64,000 nt of DNA from Shewanella sp. MBTL60-007 (GCF_019654915.1 NZ_BPET01000010.1:40516-104515); one strand, 5' to 3'. Positions 45,413-54,931 are shown, counted from the stretch's first letter. The notes: generated by a model from the letters alone, not told the origin. A program made the numbers and translations.

Positions 45413-46738
45413 TTGAACAGCACTCAGGGCTTATTGCGCGTTAGTTTAGCGTTAGCAACTATGCTTTTTTCTCACCTTCTCTATGCCGAGCAAATCCAGC
45501 AAACTTTGCCGACAAAGAGTAGCGAACAGCCATTCTTCAGCAGCCAACAGCAAGCCGAAGAGCGTAGCCAAGCTTACGATGATGCTATCGATACTCTCGA
45601 CAACCAAGAAGACGACTGCAGCACAGAGCAAGCCTGTGATGAGCTAAGTAAAGCAATCACGGATCTTGAGTACGCCAAGCGCAACCATATCGACAAAAAT
45701 GGTCTAGCCATGTTCGATATTCTAGGTGGCCCAGCGTTCACACCGGAAAACGGCCTGATGATGGCACTAGGCGGCCTGTATTCCTTTAAAACAGAGCGCG
45801 AACAAACTGAACTGCAACGTTCAAGCGTGTCTCTGTTTGGCATAGTCAATAAAGGCGAGGGGGATGTGGGTTACAGCCTGCGTTCGAGGCAGAATTTATT
45901 TTTTGATAATGATGATATCCGCTATAGCGGCTTGTTTGTATTAGCCGATCAGAGTGAAAACTTCTGGGGTGTGGGTTATGACGCGGGTAAAAAGCAACCT
46001 GCATCTGACGACACCTTACTGAATAAGACCTCGCTGACTTATCACGCTAACTTAGACTTTAAGAGCGACTATGGTTTCTATTTTGGTCCGGCATTGCGCC
46101 TAAACTACTTCAAACCTGACCAAACCAGCCTGCCACCGACAGCAATTGAGGACGAGAACTTTCAGCAGTTTAAAGATAAGCCGCTATCAGTGGGCTTGGG
46201 GTTCTCTATCAATTACGACAGTCGCGACGTCACGGTTAACGCTTGGCAAGGGCAATACCTGAACTTCGAGTACATCAACTATAACCCAAGCTTTGGCAGT
46301 GATAACCGTTACCAAAAAGCCCTTGTCGACCATCGCTATTACCTCACGTTAGCTTTAGGCCGCGTACTTGCGTTCTATAACGCTTATCAGTGGAGTGAAG
46401 GCGAAGTCCCTTATTACGATCTGCCAACCCTAGGCGGCCAGTCATCACTGCGCGGCCTCTATCAGGGTCGTTACCGCGATAATGAAGCGATTGAACACAC
46501 CTTGGAATATCGTCACACCTTCTTGCGTGATAACGGTGAACTATCGGCTCACGGAGCAACCGTGTGGGCTGGTGTCGGCTCTATTGCGGGCACTGACACA
46601 AGCCTTTACCAAACACTGCTATACAGCTACGGCTTAGGCTACCGCTATGAGTTACAACCTAGGATGAACGTACGCGTTGATCTTGGCTTTAGTGACGGCG
46701 ACAGCGGTTTCTACCTCACCTTTACCGAAGCATTTTAA
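45413..46738 (+). CDS. BamA/TamA-like surface antigen outer membrane protein
   Basis: 441 aa from a TTG at 45413. This start has GAGGGA 6 nt upstream and begins a signal peptide (LNSTQGLLRVSLALATMLFSHLLYA with the first residue read as Met); no ATG suits. The C-terminal 300 residues form a beta-barrel of the bacterial surface antigen (D15) type: LGFSINYDSRDVTVNAWQGQYL, LPTLGGQSSLRGLYQGRYRD and a C-terminal Phe. POTRA domains appear absent, so it is a short member. It pairs with the next gene, 24 nt downstream; the function is unknown. Confidence 0.75.
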   Translation: MNSTQGLLRVSLALATMLFSHLLYAEQIQQTLPTKSSEQPFFSSQQQAEERSQAYDDAIDTLDNQEDDCSTEQACDELSKAITDLEYAKRNHIDKNGLAMFDILGGPAFTPENGLMMALGGLYSFKTEREQTELQRSSVSLFGIVNKGEGDVGYSLRSRQNLFFDNDDIRYSGLFVLADQSENFWGVGYDAGKKQPASDDTLLNKTSLTYHANLDFKSDYGFYFGPALRLNYFKPDQTSLPPTAIEDENFQQFKDKPLSVGLGFSINYDSRDVTVNAWQGQYLNFEYINYNPSFGSDNRYQKALVDHRYYLTLALGRVLAFYNAYQWSEGEVPYYDLPTLGGQSSLRGLYQGRYRDNEAIEHTLEYRHTFLRDNGELSAHGATVWAGVGSIAGTDTSLYQTLLYSYGLGYRYELQPRMNVRVDLGFSDGDSGFYLTFTEAF

Positions 46739-46762
46739 ATTTAAATCCAGAGATCGAGATAA

Positions 46763-47695
46763 ATGAACAAACACCTAGTTATTGTGATGCTACTGAGTAC
46801 TATCACTTTTAATGTGTGGGCCAACGACAATAGCGACACGGTAGATATTGAGCGCCAACAACCTGCCCACTGGAGTCACCTGCCTATTTGGGGCGATAAG
46901 GCTCGCGAGCTTGGCTATGAGCTACCTATCCCTGTTGGTCTTAATATTTACTACAACAAACAGTCTGTAGCTTATGATGCAAAAGATAACTTCAATCTAG
47001 GATTAACCGGTAGCGGTTGGCTAAATAATATTAATGCCAATGTGGTGATCCCTGCTGATGACGTGATCATTACCGGTGAAGATGAAAGTATTCAGCTAAG
47101 AGCCGATGCTTGGGTGCTGCCCTTCCTGAATATCTATGGCCTTGCAGGCTATACCAAAGGCCATAAAGATATTCTGGCAGACCTTAGTAATGCTGAAGGC
47201 TTAGGCCCTAATGGCATCAATATGGTGCTACCTATCCCTATCGAGTACACAGCGTACAACTTAGGTTTGGGTGCGGTACTTGCTGGTCAAGCAGAAGTTA
47301 TTCCGGGGATGCATCCGTTCATTTTTACTGGTGTCGCGGCATTTACTAACTCATGGACCACCACAACTGACAGCACGATTCAAACCTATATTGGCTCAAT
47401 CCGTATGGGGCAAAGATATGATGTTGGCGGTGATAAACTGGCCTTCTTGTTGGGTTATAACTACCAGATGATCAATCAGAAAATTGGTGGTAGTTATGAC
47501 TTCAACATTCCACTACTCGGAAGACCTGGCGGGATAGCCATCGACTATGACGTCCACCTAGTTAGCTCTGAGAGCCACAATATGTCTGTGAGTATGGTGT
47601 ATGATTTCGGCCCTAAGAATGAATGGAACGTGTTTCTCGAATACGGCTTCTTAAACTGGGATCAGCTGCTACTCTCTGTGGGACGCCGTTTCTAA
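46763..47695 (+). CDS. Hypothetical outer membrane protein
   Basis: 310 aa. Signal peptide about 1-20 (ending VWA). The rest alternates polar and hydrophobic residues like a barrel and ends LLSVGRRF with C-terminal Phe. No family is recognised. Same strand and 24 nt after the D15-type protein, so probably cotranscribed and working with it. Confidence 0.65.
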   Translation: MNKHLVIVMLLSTITFNVWANDNSDTVDIERQQPAHWSHLPIWGDKARELGYELPIPVGLNIYYNKQSVAYDAKDNFNLGLTGSGWLNNINANVVIPADDVIITGEDESIQLRADAWVLPFLNIYGLAGYTKGHKDILADLSNAEGLGPNGINMVLPIPIEYTAYNLGLGAVLAGQAEVIPGMHPFIFTGVAAFTNSWTTTTDSTIQTYIGSIRMGQRYDVGGDKLAFLLGYNYQMINQKIGGSYDFNIPLLGRPGGIAIDYDVHLVSSESHNMSVSMVYDFGPKNEWNVFLEYGFLNWDQLLLSVGRRF

Positions 47696-47745
47696 CAGCC
47701 ACGATTATAGTCTCAGGGTGCAAGCTAATGCTCGCACCTTGACGC

Positions 47746-48222
47746 TTACAGCCTTCTCGATAACCAGTATTTTTGCTTCCAATAGCTATTATTTAAGCTA
47801 GAGATCATTACCCCTTGGCTAGTCGAGGCATGCAAGAATTGCGAGTCAGAGATATAAATTCCCACATGACGGGTGCTCCAGCCAGTTTTGAAAAACACCA
47901 GATCGCCGGCGCGTAGCTGACTCTTACTAACACTCTTGCCCAACTCTCTTTGCTGCGCCGTGGTTCTAGGTAGTTGCCGACCAAAGCGGCTTTGAAAGGT
48001 CAGCAACACAAACCCTGAGCAATCTATCCCCTTTTTACTCATACCGCCTAAGCGATAAGGCACTCCCTTCCATTCACGGTGCATCTGTAATAACTGTTTT
48101 TTTGTCTCTGAAGTATCCGACAAAGAGGGACTTTTCCCCGAGGAAAGACTCTGAGATGGCGCGCTAGAGCAAGCACTTAATAGCGCGACAAAAATTAAAA
48201 CGATGAGGACTCTCATTTTCAC
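47746..48222 (-). CDS. NlpC/P60 family lipoprotein, peptidoglycan endopeptidase
   Basis: 158 aa. Lipobox LLSAC makes Cys18 the lipidated residue. The NlpC/P60 domain has the catalytic Cys in KGIDCSGFVLL and His in TRHVGIYIS. Such enzymes cut D-glutamyl-mDAP or mDAP cross-links, as Spr/MepS does. It is convergent with the outer-membrane protein gene. Confidence 0.88.
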   Translation of the reverse strand: MKMRVLIVLIFVALLSACSSAPSQSLSSGKSPSLSDTSETKKQLLQMHREWKGVPYRLGGMSKKGIDCSGFVLLTFQSRFGRQLPRTTAQQRELGKSVSKSQLRAGDLVFFKTGWSTRHVGIYISDSQFLHASTSQGVMISSLNNSYWKQKYWLSRRL

Positions 48223-48377
48223 CCAAATATTAAAACATGTATTTAAAACTTACCGTTCAGAGCTAAAAATAAGATTAAATAACAGCAAACAGTAAATAAA
48301 TTTTCCCATTATGCGATCAAAGCTATTTTTTAAACTATACATAATTAAACAGACTAGCTAATCAATGGAATGCTTAT

Positions 48378-48524
48378 ATGGAAAACTACTTTTTTAGTGT
48401 CTATAACCAGAGCGACTTCGCTCTATGTAAAGTCCCAGATAATGAGTCTGAGCTAAAAGAGAAACATGCTCAGGCAGAAGAGCGAGAGGATGAAACGCCT
48501 AGCTACATCCGAGGTTATAACTAA
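48378..48524 (+). CDS. Small hypothetical protein, 48 aa
   Basis: ATG at 48378 to TAA at 48522-48524. It starts MENYFFSVYNQSDFALCK, is rich in Glu/Asp in the middle (ELKEKHAQAEEREDE) and ends YIRGYN. GGAA precedes the start at some distance. A convincing terminator follows within 70 nt, which supports a real transcript. No function known. Confidence 0.5.
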   Translation: MENYFFSVYNQSDFALCKVPDNESELKEKHAQAEEREDETPSYIRGYN

Positions 48525-48544
48525 TGGCTGATGATATAAATATT

Positions 48545-48590
48545 CAGCCGCGACTAATGCTCTCCCCATTGGCGCGGCTTATTTTTTATC
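48545..48590 (+). terminator. Terminator after the 48-aa gene
   Basis: AGCCGCG (48546-48552) and CGCGGCT (48573-48579) form the stem, followed by TATTTTTTAT. Confidence 0.7.
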
Positions 48591-48663
48591 AGCACGACCT
48601 CTCAACTTAGAGCGAGTTTATTAACGATAGCGAATGATGAAGCTGCATCTGCTATTAACTCAG

Positions 48664-49809
48664 CTAGCCTAAATTCTTTTTAAAACGCATCGATGCCACA
48701 ACCAGCCCGATCACCGTAAATACCGCCAACCAAGTCACATCATAGGTCATATCGATAATTTCAACATCTCGCAGCACCACACCACGGATAAGCCGCATAA
48801 AATGAGTCGCAGGCAGCGCCTCGGCAATGTACTGCGCCTCTAGTGGCATGCCTTCGTAGGGAAACATAAATCCCGATAACAATATAGAAGGTAGCAGCAC
48901 GAAAATGGTCATCTGCATCGACTGTAGCTGGCTTTTGGCTATAGTCGAGATCACTAAGCCCAAGGTTAAGCTCGCCATAATAAACAGTAAGGTCGCCCCC
49001 GCCAGTTGCAATAAACTGCCGTTTATCGGCACATTAAAGACGCTATAACCCAAACCAAGAATGATGCTCACCTGCACGATACCAATAAACATGTAGGGGA
49101 TGATCTTGCCTAACATCAGCTCAATAGAGCGGATCGGGGTGGTGATCAGCATCTCTAAGTTACCGCGCTCACGTTCACGCACAATGGCCGCCGAGGTGAA
49201 CATAATCATGGTCATGGTGAGAATAACCCCCACCAGCCCAGGTACGATATTCACCGCTGTACGCTGCTCAGGATTATAAAATAACGCCACCTCAAATGTG
49301 GGGGTGGTTCGATTAGCTGGCATTCCGAGTAACTCAGTTAAGGGCATGGCACGCAGGCCTTTGATGGCAGCGGCCACCATAGTATCGGAGCCATCCACAA
49401 TCCACTGAGCCACAGGGCGGCTAGTCTCCTCATCACTGGAGGGCGGTGTACCTAGCCCCACCGTTTTGTGGCGCACTAAACGTTGACTGACATCTTTGGG
49501 GATCACTAACACTGCGCGCACTTCACCTCTTACTATCGCTGCATGAGCCGATTCGACATCAACAAAATGCTCGGTGAACGCCACCACCTGAGTAGCTCTT
49601 ACAGTTTGGATTAATACTCGACTTAGGCCCGTTTGGCTCTGATCCACCACACCGACAGGGATATCTCGAATATTGGTGTTAATCGCAAAGCCAAATAACA
49701 TCAGCTGGATCAGCGGGATCATTATCACCATACCAAAGGTCATTCGATCGCGCTTAAGCTGAGTCAACTCCTTAACCACTATCGCCTGTAACCGATAAAG
49801 CGTTTTCAT
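48664..49809 (-). CDS. ABC-2 type permease (YhhJ/YbhR-like)
   Basis: 381 aa. The ATG at 49809 overlaps the ATPase stop (ATGA), which decides the start. One N-terminal helix, a periplasmic domain, and five or six C-terminal helices; the segment TSAAIVRERERGNLEMLITTPIRSIELMLGKIIPY is typical of ABC-2 exporters paired with HlyD-type proteins. Forms an operon hlyD-like, ATPase, permease. Confidence 0.87.
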   Translation of the reverse strand: MKTLYRLQAIVVKELTQLKRDRMTFGMVIMIPLIQLMLFGFAINTNIRDIPVGVVDQSQTGLSRVLIQTVRATQVVAFTEHFVDVESAHAAIVRGEVRAVLVIPKDVSQRLVRHKTVGLGTPPSSDEETSRPVAQWIVDGSDTMVAAAIKGLRAMPLTELLGMPANRTTPTFEVALFYNPEQRTAVNIVPGLVGVILTMTMIMFTSAAIVRERERGNLEMLITTPIRSIELMLGKIIPYMFIGIVQVSIILGLGYSVFNVPINGSLLQLAGATLLFIMASLTLGLVISTIAKSQLQSMQMTIFVLLPSILLSGFMFPYEGMPLEAQYIAEALPATHFMRLIRGVVLRDVEIIDMTYDVTWLAVFTVIGLVVASMRFKKNLG

Positions 49810-50750
49810 TGACGCCCCTTCCCCGTACAAGTGACGAATACATCCTCAAGGCTCGGCCTCACCAATGTTAACCCATCCAGCGGCAAGGATTGCTTTTCAC
49901 TTAAAAAACCAACTGGATCAATGCAATGACTTTTGACTAAGACCCGTAACCTAGAACCTAGCTGTGCGGCGCTTATCACCTCTGGAAGCACCAGCAACTC
50001 TTGCTTAAGGCGTCTTAAGTTTGTGGATTCGACCTCAACCACCTGCGCTCCCATGTTTTGCATCAGCTCATCGGGCGAGCCATCTGCTCGCTTAACCCCA
50101 GCCTCTAATATGGCCAGCTTATGGCAGCGCTCTGCCTCATCCATATAGTGAGTCGACACCAAGATAGTGGTGCCCTGTTCGCATAGATCGAATAATTTTT
50201 CCCAAAAATCGCGGCGATTCTCAGGGTCCACCGCTGAAGTTGGCTCATCTAAAAACAGTAACTCAGGCTTATGCATGGTCGCAGCCGCCAAGCCTAGGCG
50301 TTGCTTCTGACCACCACTCATACTACCTGCAAGCTGATCGGCCTTTTGGTCTAATCCGTAGGTATACAGCAACTCTTCTATGCGCGCAGTTTGCTCTTTA
50401 CGAGACAAACCGTAGATTTTGGCAATAAACTTCAGGTTTTCTTTAACGGTTAAGTCGTCATATAGGGAAAACTTTTGCGTCATGTAGCCGATTTTAAGGC
50501 GTAGCTTTTCGGCATCTCTTGGTAAGGTGAGCCCTAATACTTCTATCTCACCGGAAGTCGGCAGCAATAGGCCAGTTAACATGCGAATCGCTGTAGTCTT
50601 ACCGCAACCATTAGGGCCTAAAAAACCATAGATCTGCCCCTTCTCAACCTCAAAGTCGAGGTTCTGAATTGCCTTTAAACTACCAAAGTCTCGGCATAGA
50701 AGCTTAGTTTTGATGACCGATTGGCTACTTTTGATGACCGATGACGTCAT
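49806..50750 (-). CDS. ABC transporter ATP-binding protein (drug/export type)
   Basis: 314 aa. Walker A GFLGPNGCGKTT, signature MSGGQKQRLGLAAA, Walker B LLFLDEPTSAVDP and switch STHYMDEAERC. It overlaps both neighbours by 4 nt (ATGA), so the three are translated together. The C-terminal about 80 aa follow the usual DRA-type regulatory extension. Confidence 0.88.
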   Translation of the reverse strand: MTSSVIKSSQSVIKTKLLCRDFGSLKAIQNLDFEVEKGQIYGFLGPNGCGKTTAIRMLTGLLLPTSGEIEVLGLTLPRDAEKLRLKIGYMTQKFSLYDDLTVKENLKFIAKIYGLSRKEQTARIEELLYTYGLDQKADQLAGSMSGGQKQRLGLAAATMHKPELLFLDEPTSAVDPENRRDFWEKLFDLCEQGTTILVSTHYMDEAERCHKLAILEAGVKRADGSPDELMQNMGAQVVEVESTNLRRLKQELLVLPEVISAAQLGSRLRVLVKSHCIDPVGFLSEKQSLPLDGLTLVRPSLEDVFVTCTGKGRQ

Positions 50751-51697
50751 GGCATCTCTACCTGAGCGGGTACGCCACTGGGCAGTGAAGCGGAACTATC
50801 GGGAAGTTGCACTTCGGCGAGATACATCAGTCGCGATCGCTCCTCTTGATTTAGCGCATAATAGGGCGTGAAAGCTGGCTCATTGGCTATCCAGCTGACC
50901 TTGCCTTCTATGGGGTTGTCGATACCATCCACATGCACTAATAGCGCATCACCAATGCTTATCCTCACTCGATATGGCTCAGGTACATAGATTCGCGCAA
51001 AAGGCGCCTTCCCCGCCAACAACACCGCCAACGGGCTTCCTTGAGTCACGCGTTCACCTAAGTTCCAGGGCAAATTATCGAGAATGCCGTCGCGAGTAGC
51101 GCGAATAGTTAAGTCGTCGAGTTTCTTCTGCTCTCCCAATAACACAGCCTCACTGGCCTGCAGGTTTGCCAAGGCGAAACGAATGTCCTCTTCACGGGAG
51201 CCACTGACAAGCTCCCTTAGGTTTTCCCGCGCACTCTCAAGGCTGGCGCTATCGGCGTCTCGACTTGCTAAGGCTCGGTCGAGATCGGCTTTACTGGCAA
51301 GATTGTCCTTGGCCATACTGGCAATTCGACGGTAATTTGCTTCACTTTCTTGCAGCCGTGCTTGGGCTCCGGCGACCGTTGCTCTGGCAGAGGCTATCTC
51401 CTCTTCGCGAGCCCCCTTGAGTAACTTTTCATAATTAGCCGTGGCTTGAGCCACATCGGCTAACGCCTTAGCAACATGTGCTCTTTGCTGGGTATCATCG
51501 AGTTGCACCAGCACTGTGCCTTTGGTGACGATACTCCCTTGTGCCACAGGCAAGGCGACCACCACCTCATTGGTAGTTGCCGTCAGCGCAATACGTTGAC
51601 GCTCAAGGCTACCCAATGCCATAGGTTTTGAGCCGCTATCACAGCCAATAAGCGTTAAGAGCAGAGATATAATTAACAGTATGCGCACAATAACCAT
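50747..51697 (-). CDS. HlyD-family periplasmic adaptor lipoprotein
   Basis: 316 aa. A signal with lipobox LIGC gives an inner-membrane lipoprotein. Barrel-lipoyl halves (VVVALPVAQGSIVTKGTVLVQLDDTQQ and RATRDGILDNLPWNLGERVTQGSPLAVLL) flank a long coiled-coil hairpin (about 75-190). It would connect the ABC exporter to an outer-membrane channel. The ATG at 51697 follows AAGG with only 1-2 nt; a GTG at 51688 has better spacing, so the start is uncertain by 3 codons. A diverged copy of its first 32 codons lies at 53482-53580. Confidence 0.87.
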   Translation of the reverse strand: MVIVRILLIISLLLTLIGCDSGSKPMALGSLERQRIALTATTNEVVVALPVAQGSIVTKGTVLVQLDDTQQRAHVAKALADVAQATANYEKLLKGAREEEIASARATVAGAQARLQESEANYRRIASMAKDNLASKADLDRALASRDADSASLESARENLRELVSGSREEDIRFALANLQASEAVLLGEQKKLDDLTIRATRDGILDNLPWNLGERVTQGSPLAVLLAGKAPFARIYVPEPYRVRISIGDALLVHVDGIDNPIEGKVSWIANEPAFTPYYALNQEERSRLMYLAEVQLPDSSASLPSGVPAQVEMP

Positions 51698-52058
51698 CCT
51701 TAATTACTGGTAGCAAGCCTACGTTTTCTTCACTCACCATACTCTTAATATTAATCAGTATAAAGGGCGAATCGCTCAGCAAAATTTGCGCAGTTCGGAG
51801 TAGACCAACCTCTCATACTGATAGGTATAAATAATAGTTAAGTCATTGACTATTTCCCTGCGGGTTTAAGAGTATTTTGAATTTTTTTGAAATCCTTTGA
51901 ATTGTTGAAATAAATAGAATTAATAACAATTCACAGCTGTTAACGCTTCTTTGTGTTTATTTTGTTTTTAGACATTCAACGGTTTTAAACGGAGCAAAAA
52001 TTTAGCTAAAAAAAATGAGTTATAAGCAAATAAATCGATAAACAAGGAAACAAATAAC
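51698..52058. other. AT-rich divergent spacer
   Basis: 361 bp without a gene. It contains promoters for the exporter operon and the lipoprotein gene. The first 20-25 bp (CCTTAATTAC...TAGCAA) recur at 53581-53606. From 51870 the sequence is very AT-rich. Confidence 0.4.
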
Positions 52059-53393
52059 ATGGAGCTTAACATGCGTAAAAATCCACTTAGAGCAGCCAAT
52101 AAACATCAATATTTCTCACTGCTTCCAACACTATTACTCACCTACACCCTAACGGCCTGTAGCGGCGGTGATGACGAGGACAATACACCTGTGCCACAAG
52201 AGCCCCCAACGGTTGTGGCCCCTACCCCAATATCAGGTCTGTTCCTTGATAGTCCTGTAATTGGCATCGGTTATCATACCCAAACCCTTGAAGGAATAAC
52301 GGATACTGAAGGTAGATATGATTATATTGAGGGAGAGACCGTTACTTTTCATATCGGCGACTTAGAGTTTCCAGCCACTGAAGCGTCGGGTATAGTCACG
52401 CCACTTGATATTGCTAACACAGAGGACGTGACAACAGATTCTGTCGTCAACATGGCTAGACTACTACAAACCTTAGATCAAGATAGTAATCCAAGTAATG
52501 GCATCACGATAACTCAAACCGCAATAGACAGCGCTGAACCTGTAAACTTTGATTTAGCTGTTAGCGAATTCGCAGCAAGCAGCGCAGTGCTGTCAACAGT
52601 TGCAAATGGTGGACAAGATACCAGCGTTTCGGAGCTAATTTCTGAAGAAGCGGCGCTTTCGCACCTGACCGATGAGTTAACAAAAAACAATATTCAAGTC
52701 GGAATTGTTGGCAGTTGGCTGGCAAGTGTCGATGAAAACGACCTGCTCAGTATCACCTTTTTTAATGACGGCACTTACGTATTATTTGAAGTCGATAGTG
52801 ATGACTCAACTGAAGAGTCAGGTATGGAATGGGGAACTTATCAACGTGATAACGATAACCGTGTTTTTACCACGCAAAACTTCGATAAAAACGGTAGTGT
52901 CGGACTCAATGACTTTGGGGTAGAAACGGGAGACCCACAGTTATTCGCCAAGTTAGTTGATGGCAATTTGATATTAGATGTCGATGAAGATGCTGACGGC
53001 AACATTGATGAAGTTCTTACCTTTACAGCCTTAGCAACCACCACAGAACTAGGGCCTTGGTTAATAAGAGATATCGATGGCGAGCCAGATGAAAACGATC
53101 TGCTTATGTTTGTATTCTATGACGATGGAACTTATGTCCACGCAGAAGTGGATTTCAGTGACCAAGATGAAAAGTCGGGTATGGAATGGGGCGAGTACAG
53201 TATTGATTCTGCTAGCAATAAAGTTTCTGTAGATATCACCTTTGATGCAAACGGTGATACAGGGCTGACAGATTTCACACTTGATCCAACACTGGGGCTA
53301 TTCTTATCGGTTAGCGATGACGTTTTAAGCTTAGGTGTAGATGAGAATGGTGATAATAAAGTCGATGAAACCCTCTTCTTCACCCGACCTTAA
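52059..53393 (+). CDS. Hypothetical repeat-containing lipoprotein with Asp-rich Ca-binding-like loops
   Basis: 444 aa. Signal with lipobox LTAC, then an acidic/Pro linker. An N-terminal domain (about 58-110: LDSPVIGIGYHTQTLEGITDTEGRYDYIEGETVTF) is shared by many marine gammaproteobacterial surface lipoproteins. The C-terminal half is a tandem duplication: the segment from SWLASVDENDLLSITFFNDGTY matches a later one with DGEPDENDLLMFVFYDDGTY, each continuing with SGMEWG. DVDEDADGNIDE and GVDENGDNKVDE resemble Ca-binding loops. Starts at 52059 or 52071 are both possible; each has a plausible ribosome-binding site. It is probably a surface or periplasmic protein; the role is unknown. Confidence 0.7.
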   Translation: MELNMRKNPLRAANKHQYFSLLPTLLLTYTLTACSGGDDEDNTPVPQEPPTVVAPTPISGLFLDSPVIGIGYHTQTLEGITDTEGRYDYIEGETVTFHIGDLEFPATEASGIVTPLDIANTEDVTTDSVVNMARLLQTLDQDSNPSNGITITQTAIDSAEPVNFDLAVSEFAASSAVLSTVANGGQDTSVSELISEEAALSHLTDELTKNNIQVGIVGSWLASVDENDLLSITFFNDGTYVLFEVDSDDSTEESGMEWGTYQRDNDNRVFTTQNFDKNGSVGLNDFGVETGDPQLFAKLVDGNLILDVDEDADGNIDEVLTFTALATTTELGPWLIRDIDGEPDENDLLMFVFYDDGTYVHAEVDFSDQDEKSGMEWGEYSIDSASNKVSVDITFDANGDTGLTDFTLDPTLGLFLSVSDDVLSLGVDENGDNKVDETLFFTRP

Positions 53394-53415
53394 ACAAAAG
53401 TTAGTTTAAATAAAA

Positions 53416-53444
53416 CAACAAGGTGGTTTAGCCGCCTTGTTGCA
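53416..53444 (+). terminator. Terminator-like hairpin after the repeat lipoprotein gene
   Basis: ACAAGGTGG and CCGCCTTGT pair around TTTAG; no good U-run follows, so efficiency is uncertain. Confidence 0.5.
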
Positions 53445-53481
53445 TTATCAATACTACTTCAGCTCCAATGCCTGACTTATT

Positions 53482-53580
53482 TCACTCTAAGCTTCTCAGC
53501 GCCACATGCTTTGAACTGCTATCACATGCACCAAGCGAAAACAGCAGAGAAATCATTATCAGGATCCACACAATAGCCAT
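53482..53580 (-). pseudogene. Duplicated 5' fragment of the HlyD-type lipoprotein gene
   Basis: ATG at 53580 to TGA at 53482-53484, 32 codons. The product starts MAIVWILIMISLLFSLGACD and ends ALRSLE; it matches the HlyD-type protein (MVIVRILLIISLLLTLIGCD ... ALGSLE) at 20 of 32 positions, including the lipobox Cys. The match also covers about 20 bp upstream of the start. After the stop similarity fades. It is either a remnant of an exporter gene or a tiny lipopeptide; I favour a remnant. Confidence 0.7.
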
Positions 53581-53701
53581 CCTTAATTACGTGTAGCAAA
53601 CGCGCTGTTTATAACAATCAGTACTCAAGGTACGCCTAATTCGCGACTAACCAAGTCTGGTACTCGCTGTTATTGATTCCATCTTTAGGCGACTGCAGAT
53701 A

Positions 53702-53732
53702 GCAAAAAGAGCACCTAAGTGCTCTTTTTTGT
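53702..53732. terminator. Bidirectional terminator
   Basis: AAAAAGAGCAC and GTGCTCTTTTTT around CTAA; T-runs on both strands. It serves the HI0933-family gene and possibly the plus strand. Confidence 0.8.
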
Positions 53733-53746
53733 TGCTATAGATATAC

Positions 53747-54931
53747 CTATACAGCTTGTCCAGCGGCCACACCAGAGCTCCATGCCCACTGAAAGTTAAA
53801 GCCTCCCAGCCAACCGCTAACATCCATCACTTCGCCAGCAAAAAATAAGCCTGGAACAGATTTAGCCTCCATGGTCTTAGACGATAACTCATCAGTATCG
53901 ACACCACCTAAGGTCACCTCAGCGGTGCGGTAACCTTCGGTGCCGTTCATCACTAATGTCCATGACTCAAGTTCGACAGCGAGTTGTTCACGCTCGGCAT
54001 GTACCAGTTGATTTAAAGCCTTATTGAGCAACATCTCGTCAAATAGCACTTCGACTAAACGCTTAGGTAACCATTGCGATAGCGCATTGCGCAGGCTTTG
54101 CTTAGGACTCGCCTCAAGCGCTTGCTGTAACTTGGCACGCACATCCTCACCCGGTAACAAGTTAATGCTAATGGCTTCGCCAGGGTTCCAGTAATTTGAG
54201 ATCTGCAAAATAGCAGGCCCTGAAAGACCACGATGGGTAAATAGCAATGCCTCACTAAATTGAGTGCCATCTTTAGCGGTGATAGTACTTGGCACCGCAA
54301 TGCCTGATAGGGTTTCAAAGCGTTGCTTTTGATCGCTGTGCCAAGTGAATGGTACGAGTCCAGCATGGGTTGGCAGCACCTTTAAACCAAACTGCTGAGC
54401 AATATGGTAGCCGTAAGGCGATGCCCCCAGCTTTGGCATAGACAAGCCACCAGTGGCAATCACTAAAGACTCACAAGAGTAGTGTTCTTTGTCGGTTATC
54501 AATTCAAACAAGCCATCTGCATTTTTACTGATCTCACTGATTTCAGTGCGTAGCTTAATCTGCGCGCCAGCCCACTCACATTCGGTAAGCAACATGGTGA
54601 CGATCTCTTTGGCGGAGTCATTGCAGAACAGTTGGCCGTGGTCGCGTTCGTGATATTCGATGCCATGACGTTCAACCAATTCGATAAAGTCACTGGAGCG
54701 GTAACGTGCCAACGCCGATTTTACAAAGTGGCTATTGCTACAGATAAAGTTATTCGGCTCAACTTTCTGATTGGTGAAGTTACAGCGGCCGCCGCCACTG
54801 ATTAGAATTTTTCGCCCCGCTTGCTTAGCATTATCGAGCACCAATACATCACGGCCACGGTAACCCGCAGTCGCTGCGCACATCAGCCCAGCGGCTCCAG
54901 CACCAATAATGATGACGTCATGATGTTTCAC
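53747..54931 (-). CDS. NAD(P)/FAD-dependent oxidoreductase, HI0933/YhiN family
   Basis: 394 aa. N-terminal FAD motif DVIIIGAGAAGLMCAATAG, then GRKILISGGGRCNFTN, typical of the HI0933 family. The C-terminus GLFFAGEVMDVSGWLGGFNFQWAWSSGVAAG is the second FAD-contact region. A cytoplasmic flavoprotein whose substrate is unknown. Confidence 0.9.
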   Translation of the reverse strand: MKHHDVIIIGAGAAGLMCAATAGYRGRDVLVLDNAKQAGRKILISGGGRCNFTNQKVEPNNFICSNSHFVKSALARYRSSDFIELVERHGIEYHERDHGQLFCNDSAKEIVTMLLTECEWAGAQIKLRTEISEISKNADGLFELITDKEHYSCESLVIATGGLSMPKLGASPYGYHIAQQFGLKVLPTHAGLVPFTWHSDQKQRFETLSGIAVPSTITAKDGTQFSEALLFTHRGLSGPAILQISNYWNPGEAISINLLPGEDVRAKLQQALEASPKQSLRNALSQWLPKRLVEVLFDEMLLNKALNQLVHAEREQLAVELESWTLVMNGTEGYRTAEVTLGGVDTDELSSKTMEAKSVPGLFFAGEVMDVSGWLGGFNFQWAWSSGVAAGQAV

